Made by a program: the position numbers and the translations under genes. The notes under the pieces were generated by a model. That model was not told the origin of the DNA and did no database searches. It saw only the letters and a program-made list of their open reading frames with translations. A stretch of 64,000 bases of DNA from positions 4,832,247-4,896,246 of the forward strand of contig NC_052127.1 of assembly GCF_012273895.1 (NCBI RefSeq), in the 5' to 3' direction. Positions within the stretch are counted from its first letter, which is position 1; each line of letters begins with the position of its first letter. This document shows positions 39,077 through 50,770 of the stretch, piece after piece. This stretch comes from Zerene cesonia. Its lineage: Eukaryota > Arthropoda > Insecta > Lepidoptera > Pieridae.

Positions 39077-39239
39077 CTAGCTACGCCCCGCGGTTTCACC
39101 CACGTTAGTCCGTAGAAATATCGAGATGAAAAATTGCCTATATGTTATTCCAGTTGTCCAGCTATCTACGTACCAGTAGTTCCTGTGATTAGTGCGTTCA
39201 AACAAACAAACTCTTCAGCTTCATAATATTAGTATAGAG
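39077..39239 (-). mobile_element. Chimeric Helitron-like element (family 1 plus family 3)
   Basis: The left part, from CTAGCTACGCCCCGCGGTTT to CCAGCTATCTACGTACCA, is family 1. The right part (GTAGTTCCTGTGATTAGTGC, then AAACTCTTCAGCTTCATAAT) is the reverse of the GAAGAGTTTG family also seen at 32924 and 43650. Confidence 0.55.
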
Positions 39240-39487
39240 ATTAGCTTTACATTTTAATAACCATTTTAACATCTATGAGAATTCTAGGAATAAAGATTCC
39301 TTCGCGATTCATAAACACTAGCCCCATTTGCGTATCAACCTCATTTTCTTTACATTCGGTATAATCAGTATATAAATATAATATAATATATTTAGCTGGA
39401 GACTTTTACCATCTTAATAAGTTCGCGCAAATGTTCAAATCTGAGGCGGTCGAGGGATAATCACACTATCACACTATATATATTATA

Positions 39488-39697
39488 TGTAATATTATAA
39501 ATGTGAAAGTTTGTTTGTTTGGATGTTTTTCCGTCAATCACGTTGACACTACTGAACGGATTTTGATAAAATTTAGTATACAGACAGAGTATGGGTGGAT
39601 AGCTGAATTGGGTGATAGGATTTTTATCCTGATTCAATACTCTCTTGGGATAAAAAAAAAATCTTGACAATCGGGCGGAGCCGGGACGAGCGTCTTG
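39488..39697 (+). mobile_element. Helitron-like element, family 2
   Basis: TAATATTATAAATGTGAAAG at the 5' end, CCGTCAATCACGTTGACACT in the middle and GGAGCCGGGACGAGCGTCTT at the 3' end. Confidence 0.6.
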
Positions 39698-39946
39698 TAT
39701 ACAAATAAGGGTATCTTGTACTTAGTAAATAGTCAGTAAGGCATTATAAATCGGTTTCACTTCCTATACAAGAGCATATCATATGTTTGTCTGGCTGACT
39801 TGAATTCAAAGCAGTGAAAGGCAGTTCGAGGCAGATAAGTTTAGTTTGCAGATGATAAAAGTTTTTATTCGGGTCAGCTTACATCCTTGTTGAAAGATAA
39901 ATCTCTTCCGCAACGGATGAAGGCAAAATATATGCTTATCCGTGTG

Positions 39947-39974
39947 NNNNNNNNNNNNNNNNNNNNNNNNNNNN
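39947..39974. other. Assembly gap (28 N)
   Basis: A short N run following TATGCTTATCCGTGTG; probably a simple repeat that could not be resolved. Confidence 0.99.
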
Positions 39975-41338
39975 TTATTAAACTTGAACACGCCTTTATT
40001 AACTTATATATTTAACCGATTCGTTTAGACTCGATTTTGACCCACTTTAAAGGGTCAGATCTTATTCAAAGTTCATGTATCAAGGATCGCTGACAATACA
40101 ATAATTTCGTATAGATGCGTTTTTTAACAATTTTATTCAAGATATTGAAGGTAGAATCTTCCTTATATTCGACTTCAAATTTATCAAAAAAATAATCATG
40201 TTGCCCGAATCATGTCGGTCTAAAATTTATCGAAATATAAAAAACACAGGTTAAGTATAATAATGTAGTATAAATTTATACGAATAATCATATTAAGATC
40301 ACTCTCAAAAATCTTACTTGATATACAGTCAATTACAGTGTATTTTTGGATATTCATTTAAGAAATCCGATCCGCATTATTCCAGACATGGCCTATAAAT
40401 AAATAATTGTACAAGCTCAAGCAGTAAGGAGTGAATTGATATTTATAGTGCAGTAAACAATGAATTTCTTCAACGATCTAACGTGGGTGTTGCTCTTATG
40501 TAATATGACATACTTATGAAGTGGGACGTGCTCGTGTCTATAAAATGCTATAATTAATCTTTGTTTTGATATTTAAAACATATTTTGTCGTGTCGCGGTG
40601 TTTTGTAAGTATAGTTACTTGCTTAAGTGTACCTTGTTAAGAGTTTGTTATTGTTATATTACAAAACCAACTATTTATCGAATTTAATAAAAAAAAAATA
40701 ACTTTTTTAAGTTTTAAAAATGTTAGACGCTAGCCTGCTCAGGGATTCCTGGTATTTTCCAGCGGCTAAAACGATTAAAATACACGTAAAATCTAGATTA
40801 AATAGTGTCAGCTAGCTTACAACATAGCAATTAGCACGCTGTTTAGTGCCAAGATTACCTAGATCCAGACAGTTTGACTAGCCAGCTAATTACTAGGGTC
40901 GCATAGGTCGGAGGAGATGTGGATATGGAGAATTACCTTTCTATTATGTTTGGACTAATTAATAAGGAACGTTTTAAGAGGATAATGTTGAAATTCATTA
41001 ATTATAAACGCATCTTAAGCTTAGACAAAAAAAATTGTGAAATAATATAAGATAATTAATGAAAAAAAGTTTTCAAATGCAAGGTGTATAATTTTTTATA
41101 TATGACATTTAACCGTTAATGACATAAGTATGGATTTTATTGCAATTATTTGTCAATATAAATAATAAACGTTAAGCGAATGAATAGTTAAGATACATAT
41201 AATGTATTGCTAATATGTACTAAATACACTTATTTCTCTTTCAATATATTTTATTACCTTAGAATAAGTATATCATAGAATAACGTCATCTATATTGATG
41301 CAATCATAAAATATGCGTGCACAGATAATATTTCACAA

Positions 41339-41415
41339 ATGGCGCGTGCTCATCTCACTTTGACATATCGTTTCAAAATGGCGGCTGACAGTTTCATCTA
41401 TCTTTGTTAATGGCG
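41339..41415 (+). promoter_or_regulatory. Cluster of three ATGGCG (Pho/YY1-like) motifs
   Basis: ATGGCG occurs at 41339, 41378 and 41410. The middle copy reads CAAAATGGCGGC, close to the YY1/Pho binding consensus. No GAGA or other Polycomb-response partner motif was noticed nearby, so a functional element is only a possibility. Confidence 0.2.
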
Positions 41416-42533
41416 TTGAATTATACAACATTGTTCTTCTTACGGCTATCGAAACGTAGTTTACTTTTTAGGCTTGTTGGAGAAAATAATTGATGTTTAT
41501 AAAGTCGAAGGTTATGATGGTTTCGCGTAGGTGTTTTTATTTTTCTATTAGCCACCTTAAATTGTCATAAAAATACTCATAAAAATTTAATGTTTAGCGT
41601 TTTTTTCGTTATGGTATCTATTTGTATAAAATAGTTCAAGATTAAATTACAGAGACAGATAATAAATGTACTGCAATTTAACTGAGGAAGGACTTTTGGT
41701 TCTTTTATAGGAAATAACCTCTAGCAATACTAGAAGGTTTTGAAAATTAAACTAGCACATACTAGAGTATGTATATATACCCTAGAGGGTATACTTACGT
41801 ATTCTTACTAATATTTTAGGTAAGTATTTATATTTTCTAACTGAGCTAGGCTTAAGAATTACTAAGTATTTATGTTACACTCGAGCGGGACTGAAGTCTT
41901 CCTAGATCAAAATATTCAGTACATTTCCTGTGTTCTAAGCATAGAAACAACTTATGTTTTTATTTACTTTTGCTCGTACATCTATTTGAAATTGAAGTGT
42001 ATACTGTTACTGTAATAATCGCTTTATCTGTTTGAACATAATATTAAAAACGATCAAATCATGCGGTGATGTTATCTTGTCAAATATAGATTTATGTATA
42101 CATCTAAATAAATAGCATTAAACAAATAGTCTGATATCTTTCAGATAAACTGGAATACTAATATTGTTGATCCTTTTATCTATTCTTATGATATAGTACC
42201 TACAACTGACTGTCCATAGGTATCAAAAATTACCAAGACGTTATATGAAATTTGTAAAATAAGTTCATATTTTTGACGTTAAGTTCCGTTGGTTCGATTT
42301 AAATTTAATTTGACATTAATGTGTCAATTATGTAAAGAGAATTCAAAGTAGAGTTAATTATCGCACTTCGGACAAAACCGGGCTAATATCTAGTACAATT
42401 TAACGGCTAACATAAACTAACACTAAGGATGGTTATAAATATTGATGTCATTAATGGATGCTGTGTTCGCTATCACACTATAAAATAAAGCGATAATAAT
42501 TAATGCATATCAATTTTAATTGGTATGATACTA

Positions 42534-42588
42534 GAACCTTCTAGAAGGTTTCAACTTTTATTATACTCGATCCCAGATCTATATAAGG
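42534..42588 (+). promoter_or_regulatory. Candidate heat-shock element plus TATA box
   Basis: GAACCTTCTAGAAGGTT starts at 42534 and contains three perfectly spaced inverted pentamers (GAA-nn-TTC-nn-GAA) and a fourth imperfect one; the inner 16 bases are a perfect palindrome. A TATATAAGG box lies at 42580-42588, about 30 bases after the palindrome. TCACTATGCAGT, an Inr-like stretch, follows at 42596. This is the arrangement of an insect heat-shock promoter. No recognisable heat-shock protein ORF follows: about 100 bases downstream an antisense LINE-tail fragment begins. A chance match or a transposon-borne promoter are the alternatives. Confidence 0.4.
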
Positions 42589-42689
42589 TCTAGCTCACTA
42601 TGCAGTAAATTTTGAAAAAGTTGAATTATGTAGTGATAGAAAACACTTACTGTTTTTATGTCAAATCGCAACTGAACCGGTGGTTTTTA

Positions 42690-42850
42690 TGGTTGCGGTG
42701 CGGCGCGTTTCCCGCCTTAAAGGAGAAAAGGATAAGGAAAGGAAATAAAGGAACAATCTGGGAAGGAAGAGGATACAGACATTCGGCGTTCCCATTCACC
42801 AAACGATTCACAGTACCATGCGGGGAAGCCTACTCGACTCCCACATTCAA
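42690..42850 (-). mobile_element. LINE 3'-end fragment, reverse orientation
   Basis: AAAGGAGAAAAGGATAAGGA, CATTCACCAAACGATTCACA, GTACCATGCGGGGAAGCCTA and CTCGACTCCCACATTC. It follows the heat-shock-like promoter candidate. Confidence 0.5.
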
Positions 42851-43430
42851 AGAACAATGTTTTATTTGCGTTCTGTGTGTATAAGATAAAATATAATTAT
42901 AACATAGAAACAAACAGAATTCGTAAGTGAAAAAAATAACGTCAATCGGCTCAAAACCCACGGAAATATCGAGTTTGGTATTCGTACTCTCTAAAACGCC
43001 AGTAAAAAAAATACAACCGATTTGAAAACTTCCTTCCCCTTCCCTTCCCTCAAAAGTAAAATATAGGTTGTTTCAAAAATACCCACTTCATTTAAGCTAC
43101 ATGGTTATTCAATGTAAGAATTCTAATTAGAACATGATACAATAACTATTACCGTTTATACCGTTACCAATATGCACCAATTTTCATTTTTAATCATAAA
43201 ATACACAGGTATAATACATACATTTACTATTACAGTATGGGTATAATATGTAGTATGCATGTAGTAATCTTAGATGTAACGTGTAACGTTGGCTATGAAG
43301 GACAAAGCTTTATCTATGAAGAACATTTTAATGCAATTTAAAAAATTTAAAAATTGTTGCCCTTTTTACAAGTAACTTTGCTTGCTTACTATAATTGAAA
43401 AGCTTTACGAAATATGCGTATTTTCATCTA

Positions 43431-43615
43431 ATATATAAAATTCTCGTGTCACAGTTTTCGTAGCCATACTCCTTCGAAACGGCTTGACCGATTTTGATGA
43501 AATTTTTTGTGCTTATCCGGTATCTATGAGAATCGGCCAACATGTATTTTTCATAGCCTTAAATGATAAGAGTAAGGCAGAACAGCGTTTGCCAGGTGCA
43601 GCTATTAAGATATAA
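43431..43615 (+). mobile_element. Helitron-like element (TTCTCGTGTCACAG type)
   Basis: TATATAAAATTCTCGTGTCA, GAAACGGCTTGACCGATTTT, GAGAATCGGCCAACATGTAT and AACAGCGTTTGCCAGGTGCA occur in the order of a common lepidopteran family; the end is degraded to AGCTATTAA. Confidence 0.5.
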
Positions 43616-43649
43616 AAATATGTTTTCGTTGTATGCGTCGCTACTTATA

Positions 43650-43765
43650 ATGTAAAGCTGAAGAGTTTGTTTGTGTGTTCAAACATAGGCAATAATTTTA
43701 GGCTCTATCCGCTAATTTGGAGGAAATTTGATACAGAGATACTTTGGGACCGGAGAGAAGACAAA
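43650..43765 (+). mobile_element. Helitron-like fragment, family 3
   Basis: ATAATGTAAAGCTGAAGAGT, TTGTTTGTGTGTTCAAACAT and TTGATACAGAGATACTTTGG are 5' family features; no CTAG end was found. Confidence 0.4.
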
Positions 43766-46700
43766 GAATAAGCTTATAGCTCTTAAAGTCCAGGGGAAAA
43801 CTATGCGACAAATCTTATGAAAGCATTTGGCAGTTTGAATAAAGCTCCTTAGGGAGCCAATTTAACCATCACGATGTACCAGGATGTCATCACCATGCTA
43901 GATGTTACACGATCTATATTCTAGGTTACATAACGTCTAATACTAAGATTTACACGCACGACTGCGCTTGCTACGAATACGTTTCATAATTGTGTTGAAA
44001 TTTTGCAAACTTTGAATTTCGAATATTTCATACCTTAGTTTTTGGTGTTTGTTTTTTTTTTTATTGCATGCCTGTTAATTGTTTCATACATTTAACAAAT
44101 AAAAAATTGTTACTTAAATGACACAGATTATAAGTTGCGACTCGATTAAGTTCAAATCTTATTTCGTAAAGTCTGGAGGAATGTTAAATGTATATTATTA
44201 TCCAAGTCACTCCTCATTGTGATCTTTCTGACCCCGACAAACTTCTGAATCCATTGCATCAATAAGATAATGCGGCAATACAAATTATATGTAGGACAAA
44301 GCTCTAAATATCGAAAGATACACCGCGCTTGACAGATAAGATCCGCCATCTTGCGTAACGGTTCAAATTATTCGAAATTGGAACTTTGTTTTATCCATCT
44401 AAGGTAGTGTATCTAGTGGCCAGTGCTATAGATAATACAAGTCAGCTTTATTTAAAGGCGCAGGGTGAATGCATTTGGCTAGTTAAGGCGTGCTCACACA
44501 GATTATCACAATTTGTTCATCGTTTTAAATGTCAGTGGAATAAAATTTTATAGGCATAGTATTGTCTGCAATTCAGAATGTTGGGTATATAACAAAATGT
44601 TTGTTACAATTTTTCCTTAACTTTCCCAAATACAAGTTATTCTTCGATTTCTTTAGTAAATTTTAACACTTTATATTTTAATTTTATTATTCTTGGAGAA
44701 TATGTATGTTTCATCAGAAACATTGCCTTTGTCGTCCAGGGCCAAATAAAACATTTATAATTAAATTATTTTCTCGATATAGCATTTGTAACATTGCAGT
44801 TATGTAGACATACTGATATATAAGTAAAATTCAGTGTAATTGAATTCAGTACATCTAGAATCATGCACCAGTCTATTTGCATGTGTAGAATAGCTTTATA
44901 GAAAGCTAAATGTACTATGGGCTTGATAAGTACGCTTCCCAGTTTCATGCAAATTATTATCACAATTTTGACCTGTCAGTGGGCGTCGGCTGTTGTATAA
45001 TCGTTATTTATGGGGTCCTGGTATCGATCGCGATTGCGAGTGAGCTTCAAGTTGAGTGTGAGTGAGTTACGTGAGTGAGAAATTGAGTTGATTTAAGGTG
45101 ATGTTTATTGATTAGGGATTTAATTGAATTGTGATGGAAATGAATATATGAGTTGTATGAATAGGGATACTGTCAGTCTTCCAGTAATTTCTAATTAAGC
45201 TATATGTCTTTTTATAGTTCGACTTCAACTCAGTCTCATATAGAGTAAAAGTGTTTTTAATATGTATTTATATTTATTAAGAATTTAAACATTGACAAAC
45301 CAAATCTATGTTCTAATACATATTACTTTAACTTGCAAAATTATATCATGCCCATTTCTACTAAATTTATTAAGTTAGCATACATCTATATTATAACTTA
45401 CTATAAAAAAGTAAAAAGTAAGAATTAAACTTAATATACTTGTATTTTGATATAAGCAATTATTCTATAGCAAAGGATTTAATAGACAGAGCCAGTGTTA
45501 GACATATAGAAAAGTTGTCCTTCTGACAACTATTGTGTTGTCAGCGCCCTGTCAGCACTTACCCACTGCTGACGACTGTTGACAAGAGAGACTTGAATAT
45601 TTAATATTAAATGTTATTTAATACATACTTTAATCGACATTGAATTCATGTATCAATTGTGTTCAAACGACTTTTTTGTGTTTAATATCTTCGACTTTCG
45701 ACTTTGTAAACGGATCATAATTTAAAACGATTTCGTTTTTTTTAATAACATAATCTGGTATTTCATGACTCTGTCACGTGATACAAAAATTAGATGAATA
45801 TATGCCTATGGTAAAATATAATGGTCATAAATTTTTACCACTATACTACATAAATAAACATAAAACAGAGCTCTAAAATCACTAAGATATTCGTACTTCA
45901 TTATGCAAAGTTAAATATAATAAAGGATTTATGATTACGAATTTTTTTATGGATTTTTAAACGATGAAGATAATATATTCCTTGTACCAACCAAATTAAA
46001 TTATTTTTTATATTTTTATTCCAAACGGTAATATACATAAAAAATAATAAACATAAAAAAGTACTATGAATAAAAAAATAAACCCATAATAGTGTATTTT
46101 CTAGAATACTTCTGCTCAAAACGAAGTAATTCAACTTTCTACCCAAATTTGAAATCAAATGCTTTCGAAAGAGCCCACATGTGTTAATTTAATCAACAAT
46201 ATTATTGACGTGATGTGAGAGGCTGTGTTAATAAGTTATAATCGATGATATACTGAAATATTTGGTTACATTGCGTAATATTTACATTGCTTTGAACGGA
46301 TTGTATCGACCTTTTGAAATATGATGTAAGTATCTAAGATTTGAAGACAATTTCTGGTCCAGTGTTATACTGGGAAACAATATTAGAAGAATGCTTTCCG
46401 AAACGGTGGAAAATATTAAAACTGTGTTATGACAATTCCAAAGTGCTTCTATACGGAGTCTAATTGTATAAATGAATGTTTGAGTTTGAGATATTGGTAT
46501 ACTAATATGACTGGTCGATCAAAGCACAGCACAAAATGGGAGACGGAGCGGGCTGAAATTGGGTATGCGGATAGGTACTGTAATATAAGCATCCGCTAAG
46601 AAAGGATTTTTCTACCCCCGTCTATTATTGTGTAATAGTCACGCGGGTGAAGCTGTGGATGACAGCTAGGTAAATTACAAATTACATCTATTAAAATGTA

Positions 46701-47815
46701 TATTTATTTGATTGGCACGGTAAATGAAACAATTACAATCAATTACATCTAGGTTATTACACAATAATATGAATTATTATTCTTTTAAAAGTTCACTGCA
46801 CTTTATATGTGCAGAAATAAATTTTGAAAAAAAGAAAGAAAGGAAAACATTTATTTTAACACCCACAGATTATAATAGAAAAAAAATTATAGCATAAAAA
46901 GTCACGAGCAACCAAATAAGATCTAGGTATTCTAATTTAGCTTAAAATCTATTAAGGCACGTAAACCAATATCCGGTTTGCAAGTCATCGACCCGCCTTA
47001 CAACAGATCGCCTCGGATAGTGCGCACGCGCCGCTTATCAGCGCATGCCGAGATCTAGCCGCTGGAAGATAGCTGGGTACTTTTAGGTTGCCTAGGTTTT
47101 AGGGTATAGAGAAGTAAAGGGTTTCGAGTCGAGTCTTATGTATATTTCTATATTATTTCCATATTATTTCTATAATAATAGGGTAGTAATCTGTACTAAT
47201 AATTAAAAGCTTATCAGTTTTTTTCATTTGCTTGAACGTGCTAGTCAGTTACTACTAGACCAATTTCAATATTTATTCGCCTTTGGATTTGTACGTTATA
47301 TGCTAAATATGTATATACCACGGGCAAAGTCGGGGCGTACTGAAAGCTCCTTCAATAGGCAACTAATTATATAGGATATAAAAAGTAGCATACTTGTTGT
47401 GTGGAAATAAAAATTAACTCGAGCTATGTTTTCAAAAAACATTCCAAGTTTAGTGAAACGCATATACTGTGTAAGTTTCTAAGTATTGTAGTTATAAGTT
47501 GAAGCCCTTAGAATGTTTTATTTCTAAAACTCAAACGAAGTTTTTATAAATTAAACTAATATTTTAGGTGTACTTCATGTCTAGATTAAAACCTGAAACT
47601 AACAGAGCAAAGCGACGTGCGAAAAACTAGCGCACAATAATTTCTATACGAACTTTATCGCCGATTCATTTCGCTAGAACAACCGATAAAATATGCAATT
47701 AAACGCATAAGCAAATAAGAAATAACGCTTTGCAGTTCTAGTTGCATAATAATATTGCAAGTCTCAGGTGGCTATTGTATTGGTTTCTGCGATGGCGAAT
47801 GCATTTTAGTACTTA

Positions 47816-48010
47816 CTGGACGCTCGTCCCGGCTCCGCCAGGATATTAGGATTCCTGTTTTATCTCAAAGGAGCATTTTATCGGGATAAAAAGTATCGTA
47901 TCAGCCAATTCAGCTCATACCCTGTCTGTATATCAAATTTCATGAAAATCCGTTTAGAAGTTTCAGCGTGATAGACCGACAAACAAATTTTCACATTTAT
48001 AATATTTGTT
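47816..48010 (-). mobile_element. Helitron-like element, family 2
   Basis: Reverse copy from CTGGACGCTCGTCCCGGCTC to CACATTTATAATATTTGTTG; the terminal CTAG is changed to CTGG. An antisense LINE tail starts about 25 bases downstream. Confidence 0.6.
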
Positions 48011-48034
48011 GATTAAGTCAAGAAGAGTGAGGGA

Positions 48035-48358
48035 TATTGTCTTTTATGTTATCGTCGGCAATGGAGCTGGTAGGTCGACTGATGGTAAGCGCTTCCACCG
48101 ACCATGAACATTTGTAGAGGCGTAAGGTCGTTTGCAAAACTTACGATCTGCAGATGGATTGCCGACTTTTTATTCAAATGGATACATAAGGGAAACAAAG
48201 GAAAGGACTGGAAAGGGTAAAGAAAAGAATAATGGCCACCGGTTCCCCCACTCACCGAACGAAACACAGTAGCATGCTACTATTTCACATGGATCTTCTG
48301 TATATGGTACCCTCGCCGGTGCGAGCTGGCGTGCCGAAACGTGCTCGACTCCCACATT
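48035..48358 (-). mobile_element. LINE 3' end, reverse orientation
   Basis: TTTTATGTTATCGTCGGCAA, AGAGGCGTAAGGTCGTTTGC, ACTCACCGAACGAAACACAG and GCGTGCCGAAACGTGCTCGA. Nearly full length relative to the copy at 29938. Confidence 0.6.
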
Positions 48359-48362
48359 ATAA

Positions 48363-48563
48363 TCCTACTAATATTATAAATGCTAAAGTTTGTAAGGACG
48401 TGTGTATGTATGTTGCTCTTTCACGCAAAAACTACACAACAACATTGCAATGAAATTTGGTACCTAGACAGCTGGACAACTGGAATAACATATAGGTAAC
48501 TTTTTATCCCGATATTCCTACGGGATACGGACTTACGCGGGTGAAACCGCGGGGCGCAGCTGG
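48363..48563 (+). mobile_element. Helitron-like element, family 1
   Basis: TCCTACTAATATTATAAATG to CGGGGCGCAGCTGG; the terminal CTAG has mutated to CTGG. It abuts the 5' end of an antisense LINE tail (48035-48358). Confidence 0.6.
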
Positions 48564-49324
48564 TATATGTATATATGTGTATTTATAGACATGTTGATAT
48601 TGTTTTCAATGTACTTTCACAAAGCAATAAAATGAATTTACGAGCACTAACATACCCCTGTTATAGTTTATGAAATAAAAATCGCAATACAGTCGTATAA
48701 TTAGCGTAGTTTAACACACGCTAGTAAAAACAATATAATGTAAGATTACAGAGTTACTGATATTGAATACAATTTTAGTCGTATAGAGACGTGCGCCATC
48801 TTTCGCGTATAAATTAAAAATAAATTTAATAGATATATGAGATTGAAAATATTAAAGAAAATATGCTTTTTGATGGATGGTGATGATGTAATCGCGTACA
48901 AAGTGACATTTTCTAGCGACATCGAAAAAGGCGGAGATTATAAATTCTATTGTATTTTTTTTTGTTTGTTTCCACGCAACTTTTTACTCGTTGAACCGAT
49001 TTTTATGATTCTTTTCTATTTGAAAGCTGTTACCTCTCGTGTGGTCCCATTTGTTTTTGGTTTAGTTCTGACGAATTTTAGGCGATCTAGGTTTTTGTTA
49101 AAAATATAACTTAATAAACTTCTCATCCTCGATATTTCTAACTAATCATTTCGGAATTCCCAAAACTGTTAAGAAGTGTCTCAGTCACTTAAGGAAATAA
49201 GCGCTTCTAAATTCAGTGGCTTTATACAAAACTTTAGGCAAATATATGTACTGGCGGTTTTCCCCGGCTATGTCTGTGGTATATAACCTATATCACTTAG
49301 AGATCACGTTATATTACTAGATAG

Positions 49325-49505
49325 TATAAAACAAAGTCGCTTTCTCTGTACCTATGTCCCTATGTATGCTAAAATCTTTATAACTTGGCAACAGATTTCT
49401 ATGATTTTTTTTAAATAGAAAGACTGGTTCAACAGTTAGGTTTATATGTACAACATTTATTGAGCTACTTCAATTTAACGCGTGCGAAGCCGCGGGCAAA
49501 AGATA
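49325..49505 (+). mobile_element. Helitron-like element, family 4
   Basis: AAAACAAAGTCGCTTTCTCT to GAAGCCGCGGGCAAAAGATA, with CTAG mutated to GATAG. A different family starts at the very next base. Confidence 0.5.
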
Positions 49506-49683
49506 GTTAAAGATATGATAAGGAGGAAAAGTTTTTTTGTTTGTTTGTACCCTAAAAGCTCCGAAACTACAGTTCCGATCTTGAAATATCTTTCACCAAA
49601 AGAAAGCTATATTATTCCCGAGTGCTATAGAATACTTTTTACCCCGAAAATGTACCACGGACGAAGCCGGGGCGATCAGCTAG
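49506..49683 (+). mobile_element. Helitron-like element (CGAAGCCGGGGCGATCAGCTAG type)
   Basis: Starts directly after the family 4 copy. It contains AAAAGCTCCGAAACTACAGT and TACCACGGACGAAGCCGGGG, and ends GCGATCAGCTAG|T. Confidence 0.5.
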
Positions 49684-50399
49684 TAACTTATAAAATTACA
49701 TGTTGAATGAAAACGATACGAGAAGTTATCTCAAGGTGTCGTAACAAAGGGCTGAAGCAGTTGTCCTTGGAGGTCGTCCTGCGTCCTTTTTTAACAACAA
49801 AAATTGCCCTTGCCGGATACAGAGTAGAGAAATACAGAGGTGATTCAATTTTATGTTATATGACCAAAGTTTTGCTGATATAATTGTAGGGCGAAGTTCT
49901 AAAGATGAGATGGTGGAGTAGGATCGATATTGAGGCTATGGATGAGTGTGATATCAAAAGAAAAGGTGTGTGTGCGTTTCACACACGATAGAAGTTTCAC
50001 TTCAAAAATATATACATGTAAGTGTTTTTCATTATTTTTGTATGAAGTAATAAAGCTGATCAGTAACAAAGATCGAACAGGAGAAAGTATTTATCATATT
50101 GTGTGTAGTATTTTAAAGCGAAAAGGGACAAGGAAGTTTCGGAAGATGTACTTTATTCGATGCTACAAGCTGTAGATTTCACGGTTATAATGGTGTAACG
50201 TTGACCATTTTACAAAGGTCAAGAATTATCCTCTGAAAATGTATTTCTAGATAAAGAAAAACGGTTCACGGAATATCCTATTTAGTTACAAAGTTCTAGT
50301 TAGACAAACTCAATAATTACCATTTATATGAAGTATATTATGTAATTTTTATCGTATTAAACTTCTACTATAAAGGAACATATTGTTAAAAAAAAAAAA

Positions 50400-50770
50400 A
50401 ATGTGTGTCTGCGATTCACACACGATAGAAGTGAAACTACAGTAATATAAAATAGTATGTATATTTCTGTCTCACTCTTTGCCGGCTTCATTCTACACAT
50501 TTTTGTATTTGTGTCTCTTACCTGTCGTTTTTCCGTTGCATTAGGTTTGAAATCACAACGATTCTAAAGAAGTTTCACTTCAAATATTGCACACTGCCTC
50601 TGTCGCGTAACTACTCTGTGCGTCAGTGAGAGTGGAGTGATTTTTGCTAAGCACGTCGTCGGTGTAATAAACGCGTTATGTTATACGTCTGCGGTGTTTT
50701 TGTGATCGACCGCTCGTTTGTTTTCAGCGCCATCTAGCGGCCAGCGGAATAAATCACGATGCAATTTGTG
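50400..50770. repeat. Unclassified repeat with CACACACGATAGAAG motif
   Basis: GCGATTCACACACGATAGAA (50410) recurs as GCGTTTCACACACGATAGAA at 49971. AGAAGTTTCACTTCAAA occurs at both 49990 and 50570. The 3' part (CGCGTAACTACTCTGTGCGT and onward to the CTCF-like site) has no other copy here. Class unknown. Confidence 0.35.
50727..50740 (-). promoter_or_regulatory. CTCF-type site
   Basis: The minus strand reads CCGCTAGATGGCGC, which fits the CTCF core consensus CCRSNAGRKGGCGC at every position (consensus from established knowledge). It lies in intron 1 of the CABIT gene, 1.8 kb upstream of exon 2. It sits in an unclassified repeat-like stretch, so it may be a dispersed transposon copy. Confidence 0.45.
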
